The notes under the pieces were generated by a model, which made no database searches, was not told where the DNA came from, and was given only the letters and a program-made list of their open reading frames with translations. A DNA stretch of 64,000 nucleotides from Thiohalocapsa sp963704155 (GTDB lineage: Bacteria; Pseudomonadota; Gammaproteobacteria; Chromatiales; Chromatiaceae), in assembly GCA_963704155.1 (NCBI GenBank), contig CAVPHF010000043.1:248001-312000 (forward strand). The letters are read 5' to 3'. Below are positions 28,079-35,200 of this stretch, piece after piece; position 1 is the first letter of the stretch; each line of letters starts with the position of its first letter. The position numbers and the translations under genes were made by a program.

Positions 28079-28303
28079 GCCAGACGCCAGGGCCTGAAAC
28101 AGCCCAGCCCCGCGCTCAATGCCGCGCCAAACTCTGACTTTCAATCAGATACTTGTGCTCACTGGCTAGAGCCTGGCGTGTCCAAGAGGACCGCCCGCCG
28201 ACGCTCGCTCCCGGGTGTCGGCGGCCCGTCCTCATCGATTTCCAAGTCCGAACAATCGCCCGCCAAACCAATCATGACGGGGCAACCCTCAGAGGCTAAA
28301 TCA

Positions 28304-28597
28304 ATGAAAAGCTCTATCCCAGCCGCCGCACTCATTCTCCTGACCATGGTACCGCTAGTACAGGCTGATCCGATACGGGACCAGGCACGACGCCCCTGCT
28401 TCAACGTCGAGGTGCAAAACGATCGCATCAACCGATCGTCCGTCCAGCAAGACTGCGACCGCAACGTCAATCGGACCGTCCAAGCCGGCGCGGACAACGC
28501 GGCACAAACCGTTCAATACGGCGAGACCAACAGCAACCATGTCAGACAATACCAATACGACCCGTCCAAGTACCTGAGCCGTATTCGCGGTAATTAG
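28304..28597 (+). CDS. secreted curlin-like repeat protein 2
   Basis: About 97 residues from ATG 28304 (the open frame upstream lacks a signal). Signal peptide (SSIPAAALILLTMVPLVQA), then curlin-type strands: VEVQNDRINR, SVQQDCDRNVN, TVQAGADNAA and TVQYGETNSN, each with Q and N at about 11-residue spacing. A Cys pair (CFNV and DCDR) may form a disulfide. It sits about 225 nt after protein 1 and 23 nt before protein 3, so it is likely in one transcript. Confidence 0.65.
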   Translation: MKSSIPAAALILLTMVPLVQADPIRDQARRPCFNVEVQNDRINRSSVQQDCDRNVNRTVQAGADNAAQTVQYGETNSNHVRQYQYDPSKYLSRIRGN

Positions 28598-28620
28598 TCA
28601 GCACCACGAGGGCCAAAGGC

Positions 28621-28965
28621 ATGATGAAGACAGTCTCTAGGCTGCTCCAATTCTTTTGGATGACGGCACTCGTTGCCGGGTTCAGCGTGGCAGCCGCACA
28701 GGACAATATCAATTCGACAGTCCAAGTCGGCCAAGTGAATATCAACCGCACCAGTCAATGCGGTGACGACAACCAGAATTCCACCTTTCAGGAAGGCCGC
28801 GTCAACATCAACACAACAAACCAAGGCTGTCCGCACAGGGGTCGCGAGGCGCGTTCCAGCGGTCGCTCAGGCAAGGCGGGCGCGAGACGGGATTCGCATA
28901 AGCCGGCGAGAACGGCAGATGCACGCAGAGCCCATCCGGCTGAGCGGCGGGCATCGATACAATGA
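28621..28965 (+). CDS. secreted curlin-like repeat protein 3
   Basis: A 114-residue protein: signal peptide (LLQFFWMTALVAGFSVAAA), then strands NSTVQVGQVNI, NRTSQCGDDNQ and NSTFQEGRVNI in the same 11-residue N-x-T/S-x-Q-x-G pattern as protein 1. The last 55 residues are Arg/Ala/Gly-rich and unlike the repeats; they may be a real basic tail or the result of a frameshift. It overlaps protein 4 by 4 nt. Confidence 0.65.
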   Translation: MMKTVSRLLQFFWMTALVAGFSVAAAQDNINSTVQVGQVNINRTSQCGDDNQNSTFQEGRVNINTTNQGCPHRGREARSSGRSGKAGARRDSHKPARTADARRAHPAERRASIQ

Positions 28966-29405
28966 ACAAACATCAGCGAGAGAAAAACGCCATCCGCAAC
29001 GTCCTGCGCGGCCTGCCCCTAATGATCGGCATCGTCGCCAGCGTTGCGTGCGCGCAGACCGTCACAACAGGCAGCTCGACGACCACCATCCATCAGAGCG
29101 GAGGGATCAATGGCAGCCGATCCGAGGTCAACCGCGACGCGCTCGGCCATCGGGTGGTCACGCGTGACGGGCGCAGTACCGACATCACGATTCAGCGTGA
29201 TGACGGTGGCGATGCGCCCGCTCAGGATTCGGTCCGACCTGCCGATGTCGGGCGCACGGCGTCGCGTCTCGACCAGGGGCGGTTCGGCTGGCGCGGGACC
29301 GAGAACCGAGAGCAAGCCATGCAGTGGTCCGACACGGACAGCCCGGCCCGGGAAGCGCTCCGGGAACAGATGCTCGAGCGCATGGGCAGTTCGCCACTGC
29401 GCTAA
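28962..29405 (+). CDS. secreted protein 4 of the curlin-like cluster
   Basis: A 147-residue protein beginning in the stop of protein 3. Signal peptide (LPLMIGIVASVACAQ), then a Ser/Thr-rich segment with one strand of the same flavour (TTTIHQSGGINGSRSEVN). The rest is charged (DITIQRDDGGDAP) and ends with a helical segment (REALREQMLERMG). It lacks tandem repeats, so it may be an accessory or nucleator-like partner; that role is a guess from position. Confidence 0.55.
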   Translation: MNKHQREKNAIRNVLRGLPLMIGIVASVACAQTVTTGSSTTTIHQSGGINGSRSEVNRDALGHRVVTRDGRSTDITIQRDDGGDAPAQDSVRPADVGRTASRLDQGRFGWRGTENREQAMQWSDTDSPAREALREQMLERMGSSPLR

Positions 29406-29730
29406 TCGCCGCTGCTCAGCCCCAACGGCGGAGTGGACTGCGCCTCATCGACTCGATGCTTGAGCCACCCAGGTGCGTTTTTTTGGATTGAGCAGACACA
29501 TCTTAGGCGACCGACCGGGAGCCCAGCACACTGGCGGAAAGGCTTCCGTCTGACTTGGGTGCGCGCTAGCATCTGAAGCACCAATCAGAGAACATTCGTA
29601 TTGACAATGGGTTACGCCGAACTGATCGAAAAACGGGAGGCGCAGCGGTTTGGTCTGGCCGGCATCGCTGTAGGCGGGGATGCTCACCGACAGCATCATG
29701 CCGGACAGACAGGTGGATTCCGGCCTTCGC
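29406..29730. other. intergenic region, no gene seen
   Basis: About 325 bases between the convergent curlin-like cluster and glgC. Short frames on both strands have no domain. A T7 run near 29476-29483 follows GAGCCACCCAGGTGCG, but no convincing stem precedes it, so I do not call a terminator. Confidence 0.4.
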
Positions 29731-30984
29731 TCAGATTGATATCGTTGAAATCGGCATTGGCGTGCGACTGCCCTCGATAACGACGATGCCGCTGTCGCTC
29801 ACATGGTAGTGCTTCTTATCTTCTTCATGATCGTAGCCGATGACCGCGCCCTCTGGAATACGGACGTTCTTTTGCAGAATACAGCGGCGCAGCTTCGCAT
29901 TGCGTCCAACATCGCAGTTGTCGAAGATGACGCACCCCTCGATCTGGCTGCCGGAGTGAACGAAGACGTGCCGGCCGAGAACGGAGTCCTTGACCAGACC
30001 TCCAGAGATAATGCAGCCCCCGGAGACAACCGAGTCAATCGCTTGTCCCCGTCGATCCTCGTCGTCAAACGCAAACTTGGCCGGCGGATCGGGATAGCTC
30101 GCGGTGCGCAGTGGCCATTCGCGGTTGAACAAATTGAGCTCGGGTGAGATGGCGCGGATATCCATATTGGCGTCATAAAAAGCATCGAGCGTGCCGACAT
30201 CGCGCCAGTAAGGCACCTTGTCAGATTCCTCGCCGGGGATCTGATTCGTGTTGAAATTGTACGCAAACATCTCGGCCTGACCAATCGCCTTGGGCAGGAT
30301 GTCTTTACCGAAATCATGGGAACTCGCGGAATCCGCCTGGTCCTCTTCGATCATCTTCAAGAGCATCTCGGTGCTGAAGACATAGTTGCCCATGGAGGCG
30401 TAGACGCGGCTCGAATCGCCAGGCATGGTGGGGGCATCGGCCCTCTTCTCGTGAAACCCCAGGATACGTCCGCTGTCCGCCGCCTCGATGACGCCGAAGT
30501 CTTTGGCGAACTTCTTATCTGTCGGCAGGGCCGCAATGGTGACATCGGCCTGGTTTTGCTGGTGATACTCGATCATCTCTCGAATGTTCATCCGGTAGAT
30601 GTGATCCGCACCGAACACAACCACGAGATCCGGGGCGGATTGCTCGATGAGGTTGATGTTTTGATGGATCGCATCGGCGGTTCCTCGGTACCACTCCTTG
30701 CCCTTGGTTCGCATTTGGGCCGGTACCGGAATCAAGAACTCGTTTTTCAGAATACCCCCCATCTGCCAACCATCGCTCAGATGCTGCAGAAGGGACTGGC
30801 TGCGAAACTGGATCAGCACGTAAATGGAGAGAATACCGGAATTGACCAGATTGCTGAGCACAAAGTCGACAATCCTGTACTTTCCACCAAAGGGGACTGC
30901 CGGTTTGGCACGTTCATGGGTCAATGGATAGAGCCGCGATCCCTCGCCTCCGGCGAGAACAAAGGCAAGAACCTTGAGCTGCAT
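29731..30984 (-). CDS. glgC: glucose-1-phosphate adenylyltransferase
   Basis: A 417-residue enzyme that makes ADP-glucose from glucose 1-phosphate and ATP for glycogen synthesis. Substrate-binding motifs are AFVLAGGEGSRLYPLTHERAK, PAVPFGGKYRIVDFVLSN, WYRGTADAIHQN, VVVFGADHIYRMN and GFHEKRADAP. The C-terminal left-handed beta-helix has VSGGCIISGGLVKDSVLG. ATG 30984 has AGGAGG four bases upstream, which rules out the longer upstream frame. No other glg gene lies beside it. Confidence 0.96.
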   Translation of the reverse strand: MQLKVLAFVLAGGEGSRLYPLTHERAKPAVPFGGKYRIVDFVLSNLVNSGILSIYVLIQFRSQSLLQHLSDGWQMGGILKNEFLIPVPAQMRTKGKEWYRGTADAIHQNINLIEQSAPDLVVVFGADHIYRMNIREMIEYHQQNQADVTIAALPTDKKFAKDFGVIEAADSGRILGFHEKRADAPTMPGDSSRVYASMGNYVFSTEMLLKMIEEDQADSASSHDFGKDILPKAIGQAEMFAYNFNTNQIPGEESDKVPYWRDVGTLDAFYDANMDIRAISPELNLFNREWPLRTASYPDPPAKFAFDDEDRRGQAIDSVVSGGCIISGGLVKDSVLGRHVFVHSGSQIEGCVIFDNCDVGRNAKLRRCILQKNVRIPEGAVIGYDHEEDKKHYHVSDSGIVVIEGSRTPMPISTISI

Positions 30985-31198
30985 AACTCCTCCTGTGCTG
31001 TCGGATGTTTTTGATGCCGCGATCGTTGGTCTCGGCCTTGCGGAATTTATAACCGCCAATGATCGTTGTTGGGCTCACGGATAGGAAATCAAACCGTCTC
31101 TGTGCGTCTAGCGACGCGTAACTCGGGAGCCTAGTGAGGGATCGGTGATCGGTCAAAGAGGAAAAGGGGCCAGGCTCAATTTTCGCTCGACTCGCAGC

Positions 31199-31262
31199 AT
31201 GCCGCGTCGCACACGCATCCACATCGACGGCCTACCGCTGCACATCGTCCAGCGCGGACACA
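31199..31262 (+). pseudogene. N-terminal remnant of a RAYT (REP-associated tyrosine transposase)
   Basis: The frame from ATG 31199 reads MPRRTRIHIDGLPLHIVQRG followed by HNR, the highly conserved start of Y1_Tnp RAYT proteins. Homology ends at once after about 23 residues and a short unrelated tail follows to 31336. The catalytic HUH and Tyr regions are missing. The sequence just upstream (near 31165-31190) resembles the short repeats that flank such genes, but no repeat array is seen. The rest of the 30985-31450 gap holds nothing else. Confidence 0.6.
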
Positions 31263-31450
31263 ATCGGGCGGGCATCCAACGAACGAAGCTGGCGCAAGAT
31301 GACAGGCAAGAACAAAGCCCTGGTCCTATAGTTTAAGGTGGGGTGTTGGCGCCGAGAAGTGCGATCTCAATGCTTTCAAGGTTCCGCCGGACCCTCACGC
31401 GCCGCATGCTGAGCATCGGCGCCGCACGACAGATCATCGGAGGTATGAGC

Positions 31451-31678
31451 ATGAATCGCCTTTCCCTCGTCCTAGTCCTCGCAGCATGTTGTTCCCTTGC
31501 AGCCTGTGGCACCACAACCGGATCGCGATCGGGCAGCGGAGCCCTGATGGGCGCCGCGGGTGGTGCTGCAATCGGGTCGTTAGGCGCGAATGCCGGCAAG
31601 GGTGCCCTGATCGGTGCCGGTGCTGGCGCGTTGGGCGGCTACCTATATGATCAACACCAGAAGGGCAACATCGATTAA
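31451..31678 (+). CDS. glycine-zipper lipoprotein, copy 1
   Basis: A 75-residue lipoprotein: signal with lipobox SLAAC, TTTGSRSGSGALMGAAGGAA at the start of the mature part, and a glycine-zipper membrane segment (two GALIGAGAG-type hairpins), ending YLYDQHQKGNID. ATG 31451 is chosen because GGAGG lies 7 nt upstream; the ATG at 31445 would abut it. Related Gly-zipper (YMGG/OmpA-like) domains insert in the outer membrane. A paralog of the same length stands inverted at 42120-42347, with identical last 25 residues. Confidence 0.75.
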   Translation: MNRLSLVLVLAACCSLAACGTTTGSRSGSGALMGAAGGAAIGSLGANAGKGALIGAGAGALGGYLYDQHQKGNID

Positions 31679-31693
31679 ACAACAGGAGAGAAG

Positions 31694-31744
31694 ATGAAAA
31701 CCACCGGTTCGGGAATCTTGGCTGGAAAAGGTGCACTGACATGA
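31694..31744 (+). CDS. possible 16-codon upstream ORF of the DUF2092 gene
   Basis: An ATG at 31694 with GGAGAG-AAG ahead encodes 16 residues (MKTTGSGILAGKGALT) and its stop overlaps the ATG of the DUF2092 gene (ATGA). It could be a translational coupler, or the start of a gene whose middle was deleted. The good ribosome site and exact overlap are the only support. Confidence 0.3.
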   Translation: MKTTGSGILAGKGALT

Positions 31745-32544
31745 GGACATCACGTATGCAAGCAAAGCGATCCCTGCGCAGCCTGTCCGCTATCGCCTTG
31801 GCCATGTTCGTTCCATTCGGGATATCCACGGGCGTCAGTGCCGATGAGGCCGATGCCAAGCGGCTACTCAAGGCCATGTCCGATTACTTGGCGGCGCAGC
31901 AGGCCATCTCGTTCGAGTACGACGCCATCCTCGAGGTCATCACCAAGGACGGACAGAAACTCGCACTGGCGAGTTCAGGCGCACTCGTACTCGATCGGCC
32001 CGACAAGATCCTCGCCACGCGCTCCGGTGGGCATGCGGATGTCGAGATGTCTTTCGACGGCAAGACCCTGACCATACTTGGAAAAAACCTGAACATCTTT
32101 GCGCAGCAGGAAACGCCTGGCACGGTCGACAACCTGGTCGATGCGTTGCGCAAGCAAAATCGGCCCCTCCCGGCCGCGGACCTGTTGTTGTCTGACCCCT
32201 ACGAGGCGTTGATGCTGGACGTCGTCGACGTCAAGGACCTTGGCAGCGGCGTGATCGGCAGTGTCGAATGCAATTACCTCGCTTTTCGTGCCAAGGAAGT
32301 TGATTGGCAGATCTGGATCGCGCAAGGGGACCGTCCCTATCCGTGCCGATACGTCATCAACTCCACGTTCATGGACGGTGAACCGCAGTACAGCATTCAG
32401 ATCAGGGACTGGAAGGCGGGCGACGAGGTCGCAGCAACCGATTTCACCTTCAAGAACTCAACAGATGCCAAGAAGGTTGACCCGAAGGATCTCAAGGGTA
32501 TAGATGCACTACCGGCACACTTCCAAATAGGAGAAGCGCAATGA
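31741..32544 (+). CDS. DUF2092 domain-containing periplasmic protein
   Basis: A 267-residue secreted protein: signal peptide (LRSLSAIALAMFVPFGISTGVSA), then the DUF2092 domain (AISFEYDAILEVITKDGQKL, DRPDKILATRSGGHADVEM, YLAFRAKEVDWQIWIAQGD). The fold resembles LolA/LppX-like lipid carriers; function is unknown. ATG 31741 or 31756 could be used. Its stop overlaps the next small gene (ATGA), so the two are coupled. In other genomes DUF2092 genes travel with sulfatases and DUF3604 genes, as they do here; this is from memory. Confidence 0.75.
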   Translation: MRTSRMQAKRSLRSLSAIALAMFVPFGISTGVSADEADAKRLLKAMSDYLAAQQAISFEYDAILEVITKDGQKLALASSGALVLDRPDKILATRSGGHADVEMSFDGKTLTILGKNLNIFAQQETPGTVDNLVDALRKQNRPLPAADLLLSDPYEALMLDVVDVKDLGSGVIGSVECNYLAFRAKEVDWQIWIAQGDRPYPCRYVINSTFMDGEPQYSIQIRDWKAGDEVAATDFTFKNSTDAKKVDPKDLKGIDALPAHFQIGEAQ

Positions 32545-32753
32545 ACCTGTTTAAACGATTTGGTGTCATGTTGATTGCCGGAGTCATAGTGACTGGCGCT
32601 GCTGAATTTGGTGAGCGACTTTCAGTCCCCGGTGTTCACAGTTTCATCCCGACGGCCGAGGCCAGAGTCGGGCGTCCACTCACACCAGTGAGCGTTGCCG
32701 GGGTGGGGCGTCGCACGGTGCGGCGTTGCGCGGTCGGCATATATAACTGCTAG
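32541..32753 (+). CDS. small secreted protein coupled to DUF2092
   Basis: A 70-residue protein: signal-like hydrophobic start (GVMLIAGVIVTGAAEF), then EARVGRPLTPVSVAGVGRRT and a basic tail ending CAVGIYNC. The two Cys in the last ten residues could bond. It overlaps the DUF2092 stop by 4 nt. Companion proteins with an RVGRP.TP.SVAGV.RRT segment are common downstream of DUF2092; I do not know their role. Confidence 0.6.
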   Translation: MNLFKRFGVMLIAGVIVTGAAEFGERLSVPGVHSFIPTAEARVGRPLTPVSVAGVGRRTVRRCAVGIYNC

Positions 32754-32873
32754 TGCCAGGCGCCAGTCATGCGATTACCCATATCTTCGCACGCCCCGAC
32801 GCCCCGGGGCCTGGACACAGCCCGCCTGAGCTGTTGAAATGCCGCCCCATCACCACCGATGGGGCGAGTGTCG

Positions 32874-33752
32874 ATGAACGAGGAACCGGTTGGCAAGCTG
32901 TGCGGGCGCCCGCTGAGTGCGGCGGATCTGGAGAGGATCCGCGCCGCGGTGCGCGAGGCCGATCCGCCGCAGCGAGCGGAGATCGCGCGGCGGGTCTGCG
33001 CGGCGTTGAACTGGGTCGATGTGCAGGGACGCCCGAAGCTGATGAGCTGCCGGGTCGGGCTGTTGCGCCTGCACCGTGCGGGGCTGATCGCGCTGCCGGC
33101 GCCGCGCAACGGCAACGGCAATGGCCGGGCGCTGCAGCCGCGGTGTGATGCGCTGCCCGCGGCGGTGGCGCTGAGGGGTTCGGTGGAGGCACTTGCCGGC
33201 CTGCGTCTCGAGGCGGTCGCCGGCGCGGCGGATTCACGGCGGTGGAACGCCTTGATCGCACGCTGGCATTATTTGGGCTATACGCCGTTGTCCGGCGCGC
33301 AGTTGCGCTATCTGATCCGCTGGGATGGCGGTGTCTTGGGTGCACTCGGCTTCGGCGCGGCGGCCTGGAAGGTGGCGGCGCGCGATCGCTGGATCGGTTG
33401 GGATGCGCCGACGCGTGAGCGAGCGCTCGGCGGCGTGCTCAACAACGCCCGGTTTCTGATCCTGCCGTGGGTGCAGGTGAACAATCTCGCCTCCAAGGTC
33501 TTGGCGATGGCCGCCGCGCGGGTGAGGGTGGATTTCCCTGCGCGCTACGGCTGCGCGGTGGTGCTGCTGGAGACCTTCGTGGAGCAACCGCGCTTCCATG
33601 GCACCTGTTATCGGGCGGCGAACTGGCAGTACCTGGGCGAGACCGCCGGACGCGGCAAACTGGACCGGTTCGGTCGCGCCGCGTTGCCCCGTAAAGCCGT
33701 CTTCGCCTATCCGCTGCGGCGCGACTTCCGCGCCGCCTTGGGGGTGTCCTGA
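32874..33752 (+). CDS. DUF4338 (DruA-like) protein of an IS4-type element
   Basis: About 292 residues with the DUF4338 core: LIARWHYLGYTPLSGAQLRY, GALGFGAAAWKVAARDRWIGW, NNARFLILPWVQVNNLASKV, and CYRAANWQYLGETAGRG plus the C-terminal KAVFAYPLRRDFRA. DUF4338 is the domain of DruA from the Druantia anti-phage system, but a large group of DUF4338 genes is carried by IS4/Tn5-like transposons. Here the stop overlaps the transposase start (TGATG), so the pair is a transposon operon and an anti-phage role is not implied. The other Druantia genes (druB-E) are absent. ATG 32859 is an alternative start. Confidence 0.75.
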   Translation: MNEEPVGKLCGRPLSAADLERIRAAVREADPPQRAEIARRVCAALNWVDVQGRPKLMSCRVGLLRLHRAGLIALPAPRNGNGNGRALQPRCDALPAAVALRGSVEALAGLRLEAVAGAADSRRWNALIARWHYLGYTPLSGAQLRYLIRWDGGVLGALGFGAAAWKVAARDRWIGWDAPTRERALGGVLNNARFLILPWVQVNNLASKVLAMAAARVRVDFPARYGCAVVLLETFVEQPRFHGTCYRAANWQYLGETAGRGKLDRFGRAALPRKAVFAYPLRRDFRAALGVS

Positions 33753-35044
33753 TGCAAGGGCTCGCAGCGGAACTGGCCGGCATCGACTTGGGCGATCGGC
33801 GACTGAATCGGCGCGCGCAGCGCCTGGTGGAGACCTTGGGTGCAAAACCGACGCTGAGTATTCCGGGGGCCTGCAGTGGTTGGGACGAGACCCGGGCCGC
33901 CTATCGGCTGTTCGACCAAGACGCGGTCACCGCCGAGGCCGTGCTCGCCCCGCATATCGCCTGCACCGAAGCGCGCCTGCGCGCGCACCCGCGTGTGTTA
34001 TGCATCCAGGATACAACGGAGCTGGACTACACCAAGAAAAAGAACGTCATCGGCGGCTTGGGCGTGCTGAATCTGGAAAGTCGCTGGGGTCTGTACCTGC
34101 ATCCGACGCTGGTGGTCACCCCCGAGCGGGTGCCGCTGGGCGTGCTCGACGCCCACCGCTTCACGCGCGAGCCGGGCAGTCTCGGCCAGCCGAAGGATCG
34201 GCGCCGCCCGTTGGAAGACAAGGAGAGCGCACGTTGGGTCGATGGCTTCGCCCGGGTCAACGCCTTGGCCGAGCGCTTTCCCGAGACGCGTCCGGTCTAC
34301 ATCGCCGATCGCGAAGGCGACATCTACGATGTGTTCGTCGAGGCGCCGTGCCCGCAGACCGGCGCCGACTGGCTGATCCGCGGGCAACACCACGAGCGGC
34401 TGCTGAAGGACGGACGCACGTTGCGCCAGGCGCTCGACGCGGCCCCCGTGCTCACCGAGATCACCTTCGAGCGTCCGGCGGCGAGCGCTCGCCCGGCGCG
34501 CCCGGTGACCCAACAGCTCAAGGCCGTGCGGGTGACGCTCAAAGCCCCGGCACGCCCCGATCGGACCTTACCCGAGGTGAGCGTCACCGCACTGCTCGCC
34601 GAGGAGATCAACCCACCGCCCGGGGAGGTGCCGCTGCAGTGGCTGTTGCTGACCAATCTGCCCGTCGAGGACGCCGAGCAGGCGCTTGAGAAGCTCGCTT
34701 GGTATCTGTGCAGATGGCAAGTGGAGCGCGCCTTTCGCAATCTCAAGACAGTGCAACTAGAGATTCGTCCTGTTTATCACAAACACGATGAACGCATTCG
34801 CAGCCATGTCTTTCTCTGTATGCTGGCTTATTACCTGCAATGGCACATGGAGCAGCGCTTAGCTCCGCTGTTTTCGAGCGATGGAAAGGGTCAGGACAGG
34901 CGCTGGACATTGCGTGGTGTGATCGATTGTTTGGTTCAGATCACACGCAACAGAGTCGCCGTTAACGGCGCTGAGTTTGATCAGAACAGCACACCAACGC
35001 CCGAACAAGAACAAATACTGGAGCTACTGCAAGTCACGATGTAG
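33752..35044 (+). CDS. chimeric transposase: Tn5/IS4-type body with IS1634-type C-terminus
   Basis: A 430-residue DDE transposase. Residues 1 to about 322 match the Tn5-like group: GDRRLNRRAQRLVETLGAKP, first Asp in IQDTTELDY (87), second in YIADREGDIYDVF (186), and the linker ALEKLAWYLCRWQ. From about residue 324 the protein follows the IS1634 type instead: VERAFRNLKTVQLEIRPVYH, RIRSHVFLCMLAYYLQWHM. The third catalytic residue, Glu of VERAF, comes from the second parent. Around 34712 the DNA turns visibly AT-richer. The fusion is in frame and keeps all three catalytic positions. Terminal repeats were not identified. Confidence 0.75.
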   Translation: MQGLAAELAGIDLGDRRLNRRAQRLVETLGAKPTLSIPGACSGWDETRAAYRLFDQDAVTAEAVLAPHIACTEARLRAHPRVLCIQDTTELDYTKKKNVIGGLGVLNLESRWGLYLHPTLVVTPERVPLGVLDAHRFTREPGSLGQPKDRRRPLEDKESARWVDGFARVNALAERFPETRPVYIADREGDIYDVFVEAPCPQTGADWLIRGQHHERLLKDGRTLRQALDAAPVLTEITFERPAASARPARPVTQQLKAVRVTLKAPARPDRTLPEVSVTALLAEEINPPPGEVPLQWLLLTNLPVEDAEQALEKLAWYLCRWQVERAFRNLKTVQLEIRPVYHKHDERIRSHVFLCMLAYYLQWHMEQRLAPLFSSDGKGQDRRWTLRGVIDCLVQITRNRVAVNGAEFDQNSTPTPEQEQILELLQVTM

Positions 35045-35200
35045 CCACCCGCGTGAAATCCAAAATTGCTGTCTAGCCCAGTAGTGGCAAGGGTTTTCGG
35101 CGATTTTACCGAAGGAAAATCGGCAAAGGCTCACGCAGCAACCTGAGCATGAAACTGTTTGCCTTTATCCTCGTCTTCGCTGGGCCGCAGCCATGGCGGG

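Noticed and set aside
29464..29483. T-rich terminator after the curlin-like cluster
   Set aside because: A T7 run exists but the sequence before it does not form a stable stem.
31741..32753. DUF2092 and its partner as LolA/LolB lipoprotein carriers
   Set aside because: The fold may be related, but the family motifs are those of DUF2092 and the genuine lol genes lie elsewhere in proteobacteria.
32874..35044. A Druantia anti-phage system
   Set aside because: Only the DUF4338 gene is present, coupled to a transposase; no druB-E genes are in the window.
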